Positions 45,965-55,547 of a DNA stretch of 64,000 bases are shown here, piece by piece. The notes below the pieces were generated by a model, which saw only the letters and a list, made by a program, of their open reading frames with translations, was not told the origin of the DNA and searched no databases. Both the position numbers and the translations under genes were made by a program. Numbering within the stretch: position 1 is the first letter of the stretch; the number at the start of each line of letters is the position of its first letter. Location of the stretch: NCBI RefSeq assembly GCF_040581405.1, contig NZ_CP137157.1:2189001-2253000 (forward strand), read 5' to 3'. The DNA comes from Komagataeibacter sucrofermentans DSM 15973. Lineage in GTDB: Bacteria > Pseudomonadota > Alphaproteobacteria > Acetobacterales > Acetobacteraceae.

Positions 45965-47443
45965 TTACGGGTTCAGGTGGTCATCAAGCCTGTACAGAAC
46001 CAGAAAGGCGTTGCCCTGTCGCTCGCGATAGGCCTCGGTATAGGCCTGCCTGATCCTGTCATACACAATGGCCCGGACCGCTTCGTTCTCATCCACCCGT
46101 GGCGGCGTATAGGTCATGATATAGGTGGGGTTCTTACGCAGCACGTTCCTGACTTCCGTGGCCGGGTCCATGCCGGTTGCCCTGTTTTCGACAATAGAAT
46201 CAAAGTGACCGGGAAAAGGATGATCCGTCAGCCTGCATGGCGGCAGGAAATCATAAAAAACCGCTGATCCGTTATAAATGAACAGACAGCCCTTCTGTTT
46301 TGAAATGACATCCAGAACATGATGAACTGTCCGGGCATTGCCATTGTTCTTCTGGTTTTCCAGAACCATGGCCTGCCCTTTCACCGTGCCCAACCCCAAA
46401 AGCACCACGAGCCAGATGCGGCCGACAGGACTGGCGAACAGGGATGCGGATGCAATGGAAAGCGGCAGAAAAGCCGGGATGGCGTAATGGTTATACCATT
46501 CCCCGATCAGAAAGACCCCGATCACCGCGCAGACTGACCAGGCATTGAAAAAGAAGGCGCATCTGCGCTGCACCACGCTCCGGTTGCGGCACAGGATCAC
46601 CTGCAGGAAAATATTCAGGAATAGCGGACCGATCAGCAGCGCAATATTCATGAAATTATACGCAAGAATCGCCGGAGGTTCCTTGCTGCGACAAAAGATC
46701 GACAGGATGTTGGCAAACCACCACTGGCTGCCATAACCGCACAGCCAGTATGCGCCCCCCACCATCACGGTAGGCAGCAGGGCAATGGTGGCGAACAGCG
46801 CCAGGTATCGGCCCGTGGCAGGCCATGAAAACCGGTTCTGCCTGAGGATATATCCCAGGAAAATACCCGCAAAGCAGCCTTCAAAAACCGTTGTATACTT
46901 GATCTGGAGCGACAGGCCGAACAGCAGCATGGCCATGCTGCCCCTTTTGATGATCTCGGCCTGCGTGAGCTTTTCCGCGCTGATGAGCCTGACGATGTTC
47001 AGCATCGCGCACCCCACCAGCAGGTTATAGAATACGGGGGACTGGCCGCCCTCGCCGCCCGCAAGGTCCAGCCAGGCCACATAAAGCAGGGCGGCAAACA
47101 GGGCGCCCGTTGCCGATGCCACACTCCGCGCCATCTTCATGGCCACGATGCCGGTCAGGCACACGCTGGCCAGCGCGCCAATCTGATAGGCCCAGAGCCG
47201 ATAGGGACCGAACAGGTGAAAAAAAGCGTAGAGGATAAACAGGCCCAGCGGCTTCCTGTCCCATACATCCACAAAGGGGATGGCGCCGTGCAGCATGTCG
47301 CCGCCGACAAACAAGTAAAACCCTTCATCCACATTGATCAGCGGATTACCGAAAGACGAAAAGCGGCAAAGAATGCCAAAAACAGCAATTATGATGAAAT
47401 ATTTTAATGACCCATGACCATCATAAGCTTTTTTCGTGCCCAT
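45965..47443 (-). CDS. GT-C type membrane glycosyltransferase (PMT/ArnT-like)
   Basis: This is a 492-residue polytopic membrane protein of about ten or more helices. The first periplasmic loop has NPLINVDEGFYL, with the Asp-Glu pair typical of GT-C enzymes that use polyprenyl-phosphate sugars, followed by IPFVDVWDRKPLGLFILYAF, the family's second conserved loop. A soluble C-terminal part of about 100 residues follows. The sugar and acceptor are unknown; lipid A, O-antigen or exopolysaccharide are all possible. Its composition is unlike its neighbours: 60-base stretches from 46141, 46201 and 46861 hold 34, 29 and 29 G+C, against 51 in a truA stretch. That suggests gene transfer. It is a lone gene, convergent with truA. 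Confidence 0.8.
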   Translation of the reverse strand: MGTKKAYDGHGSLKYFIIIAVFGILCRFSSFGNPLINVDEGFYLFVGGDMLHGAIPFVDVWDRKPLGLFILYAFFHLFGPYRLWAYQIGALASVCLTGIVAMKMARSVASATGALFAALLYVAWLDLAGGEGGQSPVFYNLLVGCAMLNIVRLISAEKLTQAEIIKRGSMAMLLFGLSLQIKYTTVFEGCFAGIFLGYILRQNRFSWPATGRYLALFATIALLPTVMVGGAYWLCGYGSQWWFANILSIFCRSKEPPAILAYNFMNIALLIGPLFLNIFLQVILCRNRSVVQRRCAFFFNAWSVCAVIGVFLIGEWYNHYAIPAFLPLSIASASLFASPVGRIWLVVLLGLGTVKGQAMVLENQKNNGNARTVHHVLDVISKQKGCLFIYNGSAVFYDFLPPCRLTDHPFPGHFDSIVENRATGMDPATEVRNVLRKNPTYIMTYTPPRVDENEAVRAIVYDRIRQAYTEAYRERQGNAFLVLYRLDDHLNP

Positions 47444-47585
47444 TTTGGCAATCCTGAACCTGACTTAAAACGCACGGACGCAATGGGGGTGACTATACGC
47501 TACGGCTTGATCGAAATCTGCGCTTTAGTGGCCGATAAACTGTTTGAAAACAAATTATTGATGAAAAACAATAATGGCATCAGGC

Positions 47586-47636
47586 GACTGCCTTTTTTTA
47601 AAAAGGCAGCACTTCATGAAGCTATTTTATGATTTC
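47586..47636 (+). repeat. Dispersed intergenic repeat, copy F (degenerate)
   Basis: The left hairpin CTGCC-T7-AAAAA-GGCAG is intact; the right half (CATGAAGCTATTTTATG) has drifted and the end is lost. It lies in the AT-rich 216-base gap between two minus-strand genes, so its orientation opposes the flanking transcription. Confidence 0.6.
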
Positions 47637-47659
47637 TTTTACAGGCGGCAAACCGGCCC

Positions 47660-48301
47660 TTAATGCGGCTGGGCCTGCTGGACCATCAGCGGGTAGAGAA
47701 AATCATGCCATGCCCGCTGATGCGGCGAAAGCAGCCCTGTTGCGGCAACCAGCAGCCCAAGGCTACCCAGAATGGCAAGGACCAGCACCACAGCCTGCCC
47801 GCGCCGCAGCAGCAGTCCCACGCGGGCGACGTACCAGGTCAGCCACAGGCTGTAGCCAAACTCCACGCCATTGAGAATGCCCGCCCCCGTTGCCGATTGC
47901 AGCAGCCTCGGCGAGGAAATCGCCATGAGCAGCGCCACCACGAGGCCAACAAACAGGGTGACCCAGTCCGTCCACCATGTCGCGGTGATATAGCGCATCC
48001 ACAGCCCTTCACGCTTCCAGTGGCGGGCCAGGGCATTGGTCACGACCGCAGGCAGCAAGATCAGGCATAGCGCGAACAGCACCTTGACGCCGCTGATGGC
48101 CTGCGGGGCAGTACCCAGCGTCAGGCCGCCAAGCACCAGCCACATCGCCAGCCGGGGCGCGAGGGCAGCGAGCACGGAATCGCGCGTATTGCCAAAATAG
48201 GCGATTCCTTCCGCGCGCCCCCGTCCCAGCAGCATCATGCCTTTGAGAATACCGCCAAACCCTGATGCGTTCGGGGTTGGAGAGGGGCCGCGATCGGACA
48301 T
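47660..48301 (-). CDS. Polytopic membrane protein of unknown function (Yip1-like)
   Basis: A 213-residue protein with about five hydrophobic helices (for instance MWLVLGGLTLGTAP, VLFALCLILLPAVVTNALA, TLFVGLVVALLMAI, AVVLVLAILGSLGLLVAATG). The N terminus is soluble and Gly-rich (GFGGILKGMMLLGRGRAEGI), and the end is short and hydrophilic. The general plan resembles Yip1-like domain proteins, but I see no motif that proves it. Start ATG 48301 shares one base with the dapE stop side (TAATG arrangement), so it is coupled to the upstream dapE gene. The role is unknown. Confidence 0.7.
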   Translation of the reverse strand: MSDRGPSPTPNASGFGGILKGMMLLGRGRAEGIAYFGNTRDSVLAALAPRLAMWLVLGGLTLGTAPQAISGVKVLFALCLILLPAVVTNALARHWKREGLWMRYITATWWTDWVTLFVGLVVALLMAISSPRLLQSATGAGILNGVEFGYSLWLTWYVARVGLLLRRGQAVVLVLAILGSLGLLVAATGLLSPHQRAWHDFLYPLMVQQAQPH

Positions 48302-49470
48302 TAGCCCATTACCTTTTCAAGAAAACCACAATAGATCGCCGTCAGCTGCGTCAGGTCGGTCAGCGCCACATGCTCATCCACCTTGTGCATGCTGGCCCCG
48401 ACAAGACCGAACTCGGCCACCGGGCAGTAGCGGCTGATGAAGCGGGCGTCAGACGTGCCGCCCCCCGTATCGAGCCTGGGCACCTGGCCCGTTACCGCGC
48501 GCACGGCCCGGCGCAGGGCCTCGACAGGAGCATCGGGACTGGTGAGGAAGGATTCCCCGCTGATGGCAATGGCCACATCAGCCTTTGGCGCATGCCGGGC
48601 CACCACCGTGCGGATCCAGCCTGCAAGGTCCGCGCCGGTATGCAGGTCGTTGAAGCGGATGTTGAGCCGCGCCTGCGCCCGTGCCGGTATGACATTGGTG
48701 GCCGTATTGCCCACGTCAAGGCTTGTGACCTGCAGGCTTGAGGGTTCAAACCACTCGCTGCCCGCATCAAGCGGGGCCGCCGTCAGTTCGCCAAGCAGCG
48801 GAAGCAGCCGGTGAATGGGGTTATCCGCCCGGTGCGGGTAGGCCACATGCCCCTGCGTGCCGTGAACGGTAATGCAGGCATTGAGGCTGCCACGCCGCCC
48901 GATCTTGATGACCTCGCCCATCTCGCCCGGATTGGTGGGCTCGCCCACAAGGCAGAAATCGGGGATCTGCCCGTTGGCCTGCATCCACTCCAGCACGCGC
49001 ACGGTGCCGTTGGTGGCAGGGCCTTCCTCATCACCCGTAATCAGCAGGCTGATCGTGCCCCGGGGCTCAGGCGTCTTTTGCAGGTAAAGGCGCACGGCGG
49101 CGACAAAGGCGGCAATGCCACCCTTCATGTCACACGCGCCGCGGCCGAACAGGATGCCGTCGTGTATTTCGCCGCCAAAGGGATCGTGCGCCCAGGCGGC
49201 ATCGCCCACCGGCACCACATCCGTATGGCCCGCAAAGCACAGATGCGGCTGCCCCGTGCCAAGGCGGGCGAACAGGTTGGGAGTGCGGGCCGCCCCTTCG
49301 CCAAAGGGCAGCAGGGTCACGCTGAAGCCGATGCCCTCGAGCACGGCTGCGAGCGCGTTGATGCCACACCCGTCATCAGGCGTGATGGAAGGGCAGCGGA
49401 TCAGTTCGCGCGCCAGTGCTATAACGCCACCGGGGTCCTGTTCCAAACCAGCCATTCCATCATCCGCCAT
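48301..49470 (-). CDS. dapE: Succinyl-diaminopimelate desuccinylase
   Basis: DapE hydrolyses N-succinyl-LL-diaminopimelate in lysine and peptidoglycan precursor synthesis. The 389-residue M20 zinc peptidase has LCFAGHTDVVPVGD (first metal His and catalytic Asp), GRGACDMKGGIAAFVAA (bridging Asp), LLITGDEEGPATNGT (catalytic Glu pair) and GGGTSDARFISRYCP near the end. ATG 49470 is preceded by GGAG at nine bases. It follows dapD by 21 bases, and both act in the succinylase branch, dapD first. Its stop overlaps the downstream membrane protein gene by one base. Confidence 0.95.
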   Translation of the reverse strand: MADDGMAGLEQDPGGVIALARELIRCPSITPDDGCGINALAAVLEGIGFSVTLLPFGEGAARTPNLFARLGTGQPHLCFAGHTDVVPVGDAAWAHDPFGGEIHDGILFGRGACDMKGGIAAFVAAVRLYLQKTPEPRGTISLLITGDEEGPATNGTVRVLEWMQANGQIPDFCLVGEPTNPGEMGEVIKIGRRGSLNACITVHGTQGHVAYPHRADNPIHRLLPLLGELTAAPLDAGSEWFEPSSLQVTSLDVGNTATNVIPARAQARLNIRFNDLHTGADLAGWIRTVVARHAPKADVAIAISGESFLTSPDAPVEALRRAVRAVTGQVPRLDTGGGTSDARFISRYCPVAEFGLVGASMHKVDEHVALTDLTQLTAIYCGFLEKVMG

Positions 49471-49491
49471 CAGGTGTGTCTCCGTTGCCGA

Positions 49492-50340
49492 TCAGCCGCG
49501 CAGCAGTTCGTTGATCGAGGTCTTGGAGCGGGTGCGCTCGTCCACGCGCTTGACGATCACCGCACAGTCAAGCGAAGGCAGCGGCTTGCCATCGGTCGAA
49601 GTGGCCTGGCGCGGCGGCAGGGTGCCGGGCACCACCACCGAGTAAGCCGGAACCCGGCCCATGAAGACCTCGCCCGTGGCGCGATCCACGATCTTGGTGG
49701 ATGCGCCAAGGAACACGCCCATGGACAGCACGCTGCCGCGCTCGACCACAACGCCCTCGGCCACTTCCGAACGCGCGCCGATGAAGCAGCCATCCTCGAT
49801 GATGACGGGCGCGGCCTGCAGCGGCTCGAGCACGCCACCAATGCCCACGCCGCCGCTGATGTGGCAGTTCTTGCCAATCTGCGCGCAACTGCCGATCGTG
49901 ACCCACGTATCGACCATCGTGCCGCTATCAACATACGCACCGGCATTGACGAAGCTCGGCATCAGCACCACGCCCGGCGCGATATAGGCGGAACGACGCA
50001 CGACGGAGCCGGGCACCGCGCGGAAACCGGCGGCGGCAAAGGCGGCCTGGTCCCAGCCAGCAAACTTCAGCGGCACCTTGTCGTAGCTCGGCGCGCCCGC
50101 GCCACCGCCCTCGACCAGACGGTTGTCGTTGAGGCGGAAGGACAGCAGGACCGCCTTCTTGAGCCATTCATTCACCACCCAGCCGCCAGCGCCCGGCGTG
50201 GCCACGCGCAGCTTGCCCGAATCCAGCGCCAGAAGGGCGGCTTCAACGGCATCACGGTCGGCGCCTGTCGTGGTGGTGGACAGCGTCTCGCGACGCTCCC
50301 ACAGGGCCTCGATCTGGCTCTGGAGGGATGTATCGGTCAT
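49492..50340 (-). CDS. dapD: Tetrahydrodipicolinate N-succinyltransferase
   Basis: DapD adds succinate from succinyl-CoA to tetrahydrodipicolinate. The 282-residue protein has an N-terminal helical domain and a left-handed beta helix of hexapeptide repeats from about residue 105: [39 protein letters not shown] and [20 protein letters not shown] are nearly identical to other DapD proteins. ATG 50340 is preceded by AGGA. It is between argB and dapE on the minus strand, with 139 bases to argB, so it may have its own promoter; the pair dapD-dapE is a clear unit. Confidence 0.96.
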   Translation of the reverse strand: MTDTSLQSQIEALWERRETLSTTTTGADRDAVEAALLALDSGKLRVATPGAGGWVVNEWLKKAVLLSFRLNDNRLVEGGGAGAPSYDKVPLKFAGWDQAAFAAAGFRAVPGSVVRRSAYIAPGVVLMPSFVNAGAYVDSGTMVDTWVTIGSCAQIGKNCHISGGVGIGGVLEPLQAAPVIIEDGCFIGARSEVAEGVVVERGSVLSMGVFLGASTKIVDRATGEVFMGRVPAYSVVVPGTLPPRQATSTDGKPLPSLDCAVIVKRVDERTRSKTSINELLRG

Positions 50341-50479
50341 ATCTGCAAAATCCTGTCTGGGCTGGTTTTCCGGGCCTGTCGTGGCCGCAAACCTGTATTA
50401 ATTTGCCAGCGGACCATGCGGAGGATCAGGGGGAATGTCAACGCATCCCCCCGCCCGCAAGCCCGCAAGGCACTGCGCA

Positions 50480-51385
50480 TCATGCGCTGCGAATGAGGGT
50501 TCCAGGCCCGGCTTCGGTAAAGAGTTCGAGCAGGCAGGCATGCTGCACCCGGCCATCGAGAATGACGGCAGCCTTGGCACCGGCGCGCACGGCCTCAAGG
50601 CAGGTTTCCACCTTGGGGATCATGCCACCCGAGATCATGCCGCTGGCAATGCCCTTGCGGGCGTCCTCGGCGGTGAGTTCGGGGATCAGCTTGCCATCGC
50701 CATCCAGCACGCCCGGCACGTCGGTCAGCATCAGCAGGCGGCTGGCATTGACCGCGCCTGCGATGGCACCAGCGGCCGTATCGGCATTAATGTTGTAGGT
50801 CTCGCCACTGGCACTGCTGCCAATCGGCGCAATGACCGGAATCAGCCCCGAGCCAGACAGTGCATAGATCACGCGCGGGTCGATGCGCTCGGGTTCGCCC
50901 ACGAAGCCAAGGTCGAGCAGGCGGTCGGTTTCAACGCCGTTTTCACGCGCGCGGCGAAGCAGCCTGCGCGCAGTGATCAGGCCGCCATCCAGCCCCGAAA
51001 TGCCCACAGCCAGTGCGCCAGCGCGGTTGATGAGGCCGGCCACCTGCTTGTTCACCTTGCCGCCAAGCACCATCTCGATCACGTCGATCATGGCGGCATC
51101 GGTCACGCGCAGGCCGTCGATGAAGGTGGATTCGATCTGCAGGCGCTTGAGCATGGCGCTGATCTGCGGGCCACCACCATGCACCACGACCGGGTTGACC
51201 CCCACCTGCTTGAGCAGGGCGATGTCATGGCCAAACGCGGTGGAAAGCGTGGTGTCAACCATGGCGCTGCCGCCATATTTCACCACTACCGTATCACCCG
51301 CATAGCGCCGCAGATAAGGCAGCGCCCTGGCCAGAACCTCGGCGCGCGCCTGTGCGTCCTGATCAGCTGATCCTGTTCCTGTCAT
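50480..51385 (-). CDS. argB: Acetylglutamate kinase
   Basis: ArgB phosphorylates N-acetylglutamate, the second step to arginine, and is usually the arginine- or PII-controlled step. The 301-residue protein has VVKYGGSAMVD (nucleotide loop with the conserved Lys), NPVVVHGGGPQI (substrate loop), and NINADTAAGAIAGAVNA with LMLTDVPGVLDGDG further on. The N-terminal helix (ARAEVLARALPYLRRYAGDT) is the one that allows hexamer formation and arginine control in the long-form enzymes. ATG 51385 has AAGGA nine bases upstream. It stands 81 bases downstream of engB. Confidence 0.95.
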   Translation of the reverse strand: MTGTGSADQDAQARAEVLARALPYLRRYAGDTVVVKYGGSAMVDTTLSTAFGHDIALLKQVGVNPVVVHGGGPQISAMLKRLQIESTFIDGLRVTDAAMIDVIEMVLGGKVNKQVAGLINRAGALAVGISGLDGGLITARRLLRRARENGVETDRLLDLGFVGEPERIDPRVIYALSGSGLIPVIAPIGSSASGETYNINADTAAGAIAGAVNASRLLMLTDVPGVLDGDGKLIPELTAEDARKGIASGMISGGMIPKVETCLEAVRAGAKAAVILDGRVQHACLLELFTEAGPGTLIRSA

Positions 51386-51466
51386 CCGAACGGTTCCTTC
51401 GCTCCTGACTGCTTCATATCCATTACCCCCGCCCTGTATCAGCGCAGGAGCAGGCGTGCATGCGGC

Positions 51467-52146
<680 letters not shown>

Positions 52147-52150
<4 letters not shown>

Positions 52151-53910
52151 TTCTTCCCGGCGGGAAGCTTGGGCTGGCTCGCGGCCCCTGCGGCCTTGGC
52201 GTTCATGCGGCGCTGGATCACGGTCTGCTGCAGCATGGTCAGCAGGTTGTTCCAGCAATAATAGATCACGAGGCCAGCAGGCTGACGCGCCATGAAGAAG
52301 GTGAAGATGATCGGCATGAACTGGAACATCTTCTGCTGCGCCGGGTCAATCGAGGGCGCCGGGTTCAGCTTCTGCTGGATGAACATGGTCAGCCCGAATG
52401 CCATCGGCCACAGGCCAAGCTGGAGCATGGGCGAGATGACCGCAGGATCCCACGGGATCAGCCCGAACAGGGTGAACAGGTTTGTCGGGTCAAAGGCCGA
52501 CAGGTCATGGATCCAGCCAAAGAACGGCGCGTGACGCATCTCGATGGTCACGTACAGATCCTTGTACAGGCACCAGAACACCGGGATCTGCAACAGCATG
52601 GGCAGGCAGCCGCTGGCGGGGTTCACGCCTTCCTGCTTGTACAGCCCGATCATCTGCTGGTTGAGCGCCATCTGGTCGTCTTTATAGCGCTCGCGCAGGG
52701 CTTTGATCTTGGGCTGGAGCTGGCGCATCTTGCCCATGGAATGAAACTGCTTGGTGGCCAGCGGGAAGAACAGCGCCTTGACCAGCAGGGTGAACGCCAT
52801 CAGGGCCAGGCCAAAATTGCCCAGCATGGTGTTCAGCCAGTCCAGCACCGTGAAGATGGGGCGCGTCAGGAACGCAAACCAGCCAAAATCAACCGCTTTC
52901 CAGAAATCGGGGATATGCAGGCTGGACTCGTATTTCTCCAGCAGCGGCACTTCCTTCGCACCGGCAAAGACATGGCTTTCGGTGCTGGCCTCACCGCCTG
53001 CCGCCACGACAAGCGGGGCGCGCGCGGTAAAGCCGACATCATAGATGCCCTTGTCCCCGCCCTGCGAGAGGAAGGCGTAGTTGGCGGCCACATCGCTATC
53101 CTGCTGCGGAATGACGGCGGACAGCCAGTACTTGTCGGTAATGCCGGCCCAGCCACCCTGGCCGGACTTGGACCACGCGATATTGCCCGGCGGCACGGCC
53201 CCCTTGCGCAGCGACTTGTAGGAGCTTTCATCAAGCCGGTGGTCAATGACCGAGATCGGCCCCTCATGCACCAGGTAGCCGCCCGTCTCGACCGGGGTGT
53301 AGCCACGCTCCACGCGTGAGAACGGATAGAGGGAAACCCCCTCGCCGCCATGGTTGACCACCTTCTGCGTGACCGAGAACATGTAGTTCTGGTCAATGGC
53401 GATGGCGATCTGGAACACCTGGCCCTGGCCGTTATCCCAGCTCAGGGTCACGGGCTGCGCCTCGGTCAGCTTATCGTGGTCGGCGGTCCATACCGTATTG
53501 GCGTCGGGCACGCGCACTTGGCCGCCGCTGACATTGGTCCAGCCCACCTCGACAAGATTGGGCTGCTCTTCGCCACGCGGCGCGAGCACGCGCACCAGCG
53601 GGCTGCCGTCCTTGACGGTTTCATGGTAATTCTTGAGCACAAGGTCATCGAGCCGCGCGCCACGCAGGTCGAGCGAGCCCGCCACCCGGCCGGCATCGAT
53701 CGTAATCCGCGGATCGGGCGCATCAGGCTTCGCCGCCTGGTCGGCAGCCGGGGTGGCCGCGCCATCGGCTGTGGCGGGCACGGGGGCCGGTGCGGGCGCA
53801 GGAGCCTGCTGCTCGACCGTCTTATGGTTCTGCTGTGGCAGGAAATATTCGAAACCGACCAGCACCACGGCAGACAGTGCCGTTGCCACCATAAAACGCT
53901 TGATATCCAT
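52147..53910 (-). CDS. yidC: Membrane protein insertase YidC
   Basis: YidC inserts proteins into the inner membrane with or without SecYEG. The 587-residue protein has the gram-negative plan. An N-terminal anchor (ATALSAVVLVGFEYFL) is followed by a Pro/Ala-rich linker and a large periplasmic beta domain (about 60-350). The conserved five-helix core starts at about residue 360: LALMAFTLLVKALFFPLATK, then MQQMIGLYKQEGVNPASGCLP-like (LYKQEGVNPASGCLPMLLQI), and a C-terminal helix with VIYYCWNNLLTMLQQ. The short basic tail is normal. Start ATG 53910 shares one base with the yidD stop; its stop overlaps engB. Confidence 0.97.
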
Positions 53911-54194
53911 CAGCGACCCGCCAGACTTTTACTGTTTTGCATGCCACAGCCGCAGGCCGTGCCGGGAACAGGGTCGTGACCGCCCGCGTTCCACGGGTTG
54001 CAGCGCAGGATGCGCCACCCGGCCAGCACGCTGCCGCGCCCTGCCCCATGAAGGGCAATCGCGTCACGCGCATAATGACTGCATGAAGGAGAGAAACGGC
54101 AATGCGCGCCCCATATGGGGCGGATCACCAGTTGATATGCGCGAATCATCGCGCGCAGCACATGGGCAGGCAGGCTGATGGAAGACGTACTCAC
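53910..54194 (-). CDS. yidD: Membrane protein insertion efficiency factor YidD
   Basis: A 94-residue peripheral membrane protein that helps YidC-dependent insertion. The core is diagnostic: IRAYQLVIRPIWGAHCRFSP followed by SCSHYARDAI and RILRCNPWNAGGHDPV, with the three conserved Cys. An N-terminal amphipathic helix precedes it. It starts with GTG 54194, overlapping the rnpA TGA (GTGA), and ends one base into yidC. The last 15 residues, Cys/Gly-rich, are variable. The rpmH-rnpA-yidD-yidC order is ancient and broadly conserved. Confidence 0.94.
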   Translation of the reverse strand: MSTSSISLPAHVLRAMIRAYQLVIRPIWGAHCRFSPSCSHYARDAIALHGAGRGSVLAGWRILRCNPWNAGGHDPVPGTACGCGMQNSKSLAGR

Positions 54195-54571
54195 GATCCT
54201 TCCTTCACCCCGGCCTTGCTCAGGGCCTTGCGGTAATCGGCCAGAAGCGACTCGAAGCGCCGCCCCCGCGTGCCAGAACGGCCTATGACCACGATATCGA
54301 CGCCCTCAAGCGCCTGTTCGCGGCCCAGAATCCGCACCACCTCGCGCAGGCGCCGCCGCACGCGGTTCCGCACGACGGAATTACCTACTTTTTTGGTAAC
54401 GGTAAAACCAAAGCGGGCGGCATCCGCATCACCGCGTTCAAGCGCCTGCAGCACCAGCCCCGGCATGGGGGCCTTGCGACCTTTGGCCGCGACCCGCAGG
54501 AACTCGGCGCGTTTTTTAAGACGCGTGGACTGATCGGCCACTTCAAGCCGCCCCTTTGTAGAGACATTCAT
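54191..54571 (-). CDS. rnpA: Ribonuclease P protein component
   Basis: RnpA binds the RNase P RNA and helps it cut tRNA 5' leaders. The 126-residue basic protein has LKKRAEFLRVAAKGRKA at the start of the fold, ARFGFTVTKKVGNSVVRNRV, and the RNR helix RRRLREVVRI that contacts the RNA. ATG 54571 was chosen; the first 15 residues are not conserved and a GTG inside (VADQSTRLKKR) is possible. It lies 45 bases after rpmH. The RNase P RNA gene is not in this window. Confidence 0.94.
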   Translation of the reverse strand: MNVSTKGRLEVADQSTRLKKRAEFLRVAAKGRKAPMPGLVLQALERGDADAARFGFTVTKKVGNSVVRNRVRRRLREVVRILGREQALEGVDIVVIGRSGTRGRRFESLLADYRKALSKAGVKEGS

Positions 54572-54616
54572 CGTTGCGGGCTCCTGAAAGCCCGTAACGT
54601 AAAGACGTCACCTGCC

Positions 54617-54751
54617 TCAGGCAGAAAGACGCTTGCGGCCCTTGCTGCGACGGTTTGCAACAATCTTGCGGCCACCAACGGTTTCCATACGCGAACGGAA
54701 GCCGTGGCGACGCTTGCGGACCAGCTTCGAGGGTTGATACGTGCGCTTCAC
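54617..54751 (-). CDS. rpmH: 50S ribosomal protein L34
   Basis: A 44-residue, very basic ribosomal protein. The reading from GTG 54751 gives [18 protein letters not shown] at the N terminus and GRKRLSA at the end, matching bacterial L34 at almost every position. GGGAG lies seven bases before the GTG. It is the first gene of rpmH-rnpA-yidD-yidC-engB, with a strong promoter 87 bases upstream and a leader of about 80 bases. Confidence 0.97.
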   Translation of the reverse strand: MKRTYQPSKLVRKRRHGFRSRMETVGGRKIVANRRSKGRKRLSA

Positions 54752-54837
54752 AACGGCACTCCCAGATTGACAATGACAGACAGGTTACGGAATAAATTCC
54801 ATCAGGCCCCGCACCATGCGCACGACCCGAGCGGCGC

Positions 54838-54866
54838 CTTATACTGCCGCTTTCGGGCAACGTCAA
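54838..54866 (-). promoter_or_regulatory. Sigma70-type promoter of the rpmH operon
   Basis: On the minus strand TTGACG (54866-54861) and TATAAG (54843-54838) are separated by exactly 17 bases, close to the housekeeping consensus. Transcription would start near 54831, about 80 bases before the rpmH GTG. Confidence 0.78.
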
Positions 54867-54903
54867 TGCTGCCCGTCCCTTGAGCCCGAACCGGATGATT
54901 TCC

Positions 54904-55131
54904 ATGTCCAGCCCAGCCCCCGACTCCACCACCGCCATGACCGAAGCGCTCAGGCGGCACATCCACGACATCCGTGGCCACCTCTCGCCCGCCATGCTGC
55001 GGGCGGATTCGCTGGTGCTGAGCAAGGACGAGCGAACCCGGACTGCGGCGCGCGACATCATTGAAGCGCTCGAGGCCACCACGAAGGAACTCAGCGCCAT
55101 GCGCCGCCTGCTGCCCGCGCGCCAGCCCTGA
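54904..55131 (+). CDS. Small histidine-kinase-dimerisation-like protein (75 aa)
   Basis: The protein is 75 residues from ATG 54904 (ATG 54895 adds three). After a Ser/Pro/Thr-rich start it is all helical: MTEALRRHIHDIRGHLSPAM followed by a second helix AARDIIEALEATTKELSAMR. The HDIRGHLSPAMLRADSL pattern looks like the H-box of a histidine kinase DHp domain (H-D/E-x-R/N), and the two-helix layout fits, but no ATPase domain follows. It could be a stand-alone phosphotransfer or dimerisation module, or an unrelated coiled coil. It is divergent from rpmH, overlapping that promoter's upstream side, and convergent with gloA (6-base gap). Confidence 0.6.
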   Translation: MSSPAPDSTTAMTEALRRHIHDIRGHLSPAMLRADSLVLSKDERTRTAARDIIEALEATTKELSAMRRLLPARQP

Positions 55132-55137
55132 GGGCAG

Positions 55138-55533
55138 TCAGGCGTGGGGCTTTTCGATCAGTTCGATCTTGTAGCCGTCCGGGTCTTCTACAAAGGCGAT
55201 GAAGGTCGTGCCAAATTTGACCGGCCCCGGCTCGCGCGTGACCTTGCCGCCACCCGCGCGCACCTTCTCCACCAGCGCCTTCACATCTGGCACGCCCAGC
55301 GCGAAATGGCCGAACCCGGTGCCCACGTCATAGCCGTCATCCTGGCCCCAGTTATAGGTCAGCTCAATTTCAGCCTGGCCGGAGGCATTGTCACCATAGC
55401 CAATGAACACAAGGGTGTATTTACCTTCCGGCACCACCTTGCGCCGCAGTTCCTGCATGCCCAGCAACTGGTAGAAGGCAAGGCTTGCCTCGAGGTTGCG
55501 CACGCGCACCATGGTATGGAGATAGGTTCCCAC
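55138..55533 (-). CDS. gloA: Lactoylglutathione lyase (glyoxalase I)
   Basis: GloA turns the hemithioacetal of methylglyoxal and glutathione into lactoylglutathione. The 131-residue protein has the four metal ligands of the family: His in TYLHTMVRV, Glu in [10 protein letters not shown], His in GFGHFALGV and Glu in [11 protein letters not shown] inside HTMV would lose the first ligand, so GTG 55533 is the better start (AAGGGA upstream). Glutathione can be supplied by gshB at 21 kb. It lies 14 bases after lpxI on the same strand. Confidence 0.95.
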   Translation of the reverse strand: MGTYLHTMVRVRNLEASLAFYQLLGMQELRRKVVPEGKYTLVFIGYGDNASGQAEIELTYNWGQDDGYDVGTGFGHFALGVPDVKALVEKVRAGGGKVTREPGPVKFGTTFIAFVEDPDGYKIELIEKPHA

Positions 55534-55547
55534 TGGCGTTTGTCCCT

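Noticed and set aside
48811-50496. Open frame of 561 codons antisense to dapE and dapD
   Set aside because: Same artefact: the minus-strand genes are fully supported by catalytic motifs, and the plus-strand translation is His/Arg/Ala-rich without any recognisable fold.
54600-54900. Possible replication origin beside rpmH-rnpA
   Set aside because: In some bacteria this cluster neighbours dnaA and oriC, but here there is no dnaA, no DnaA box and no AT-rich region.
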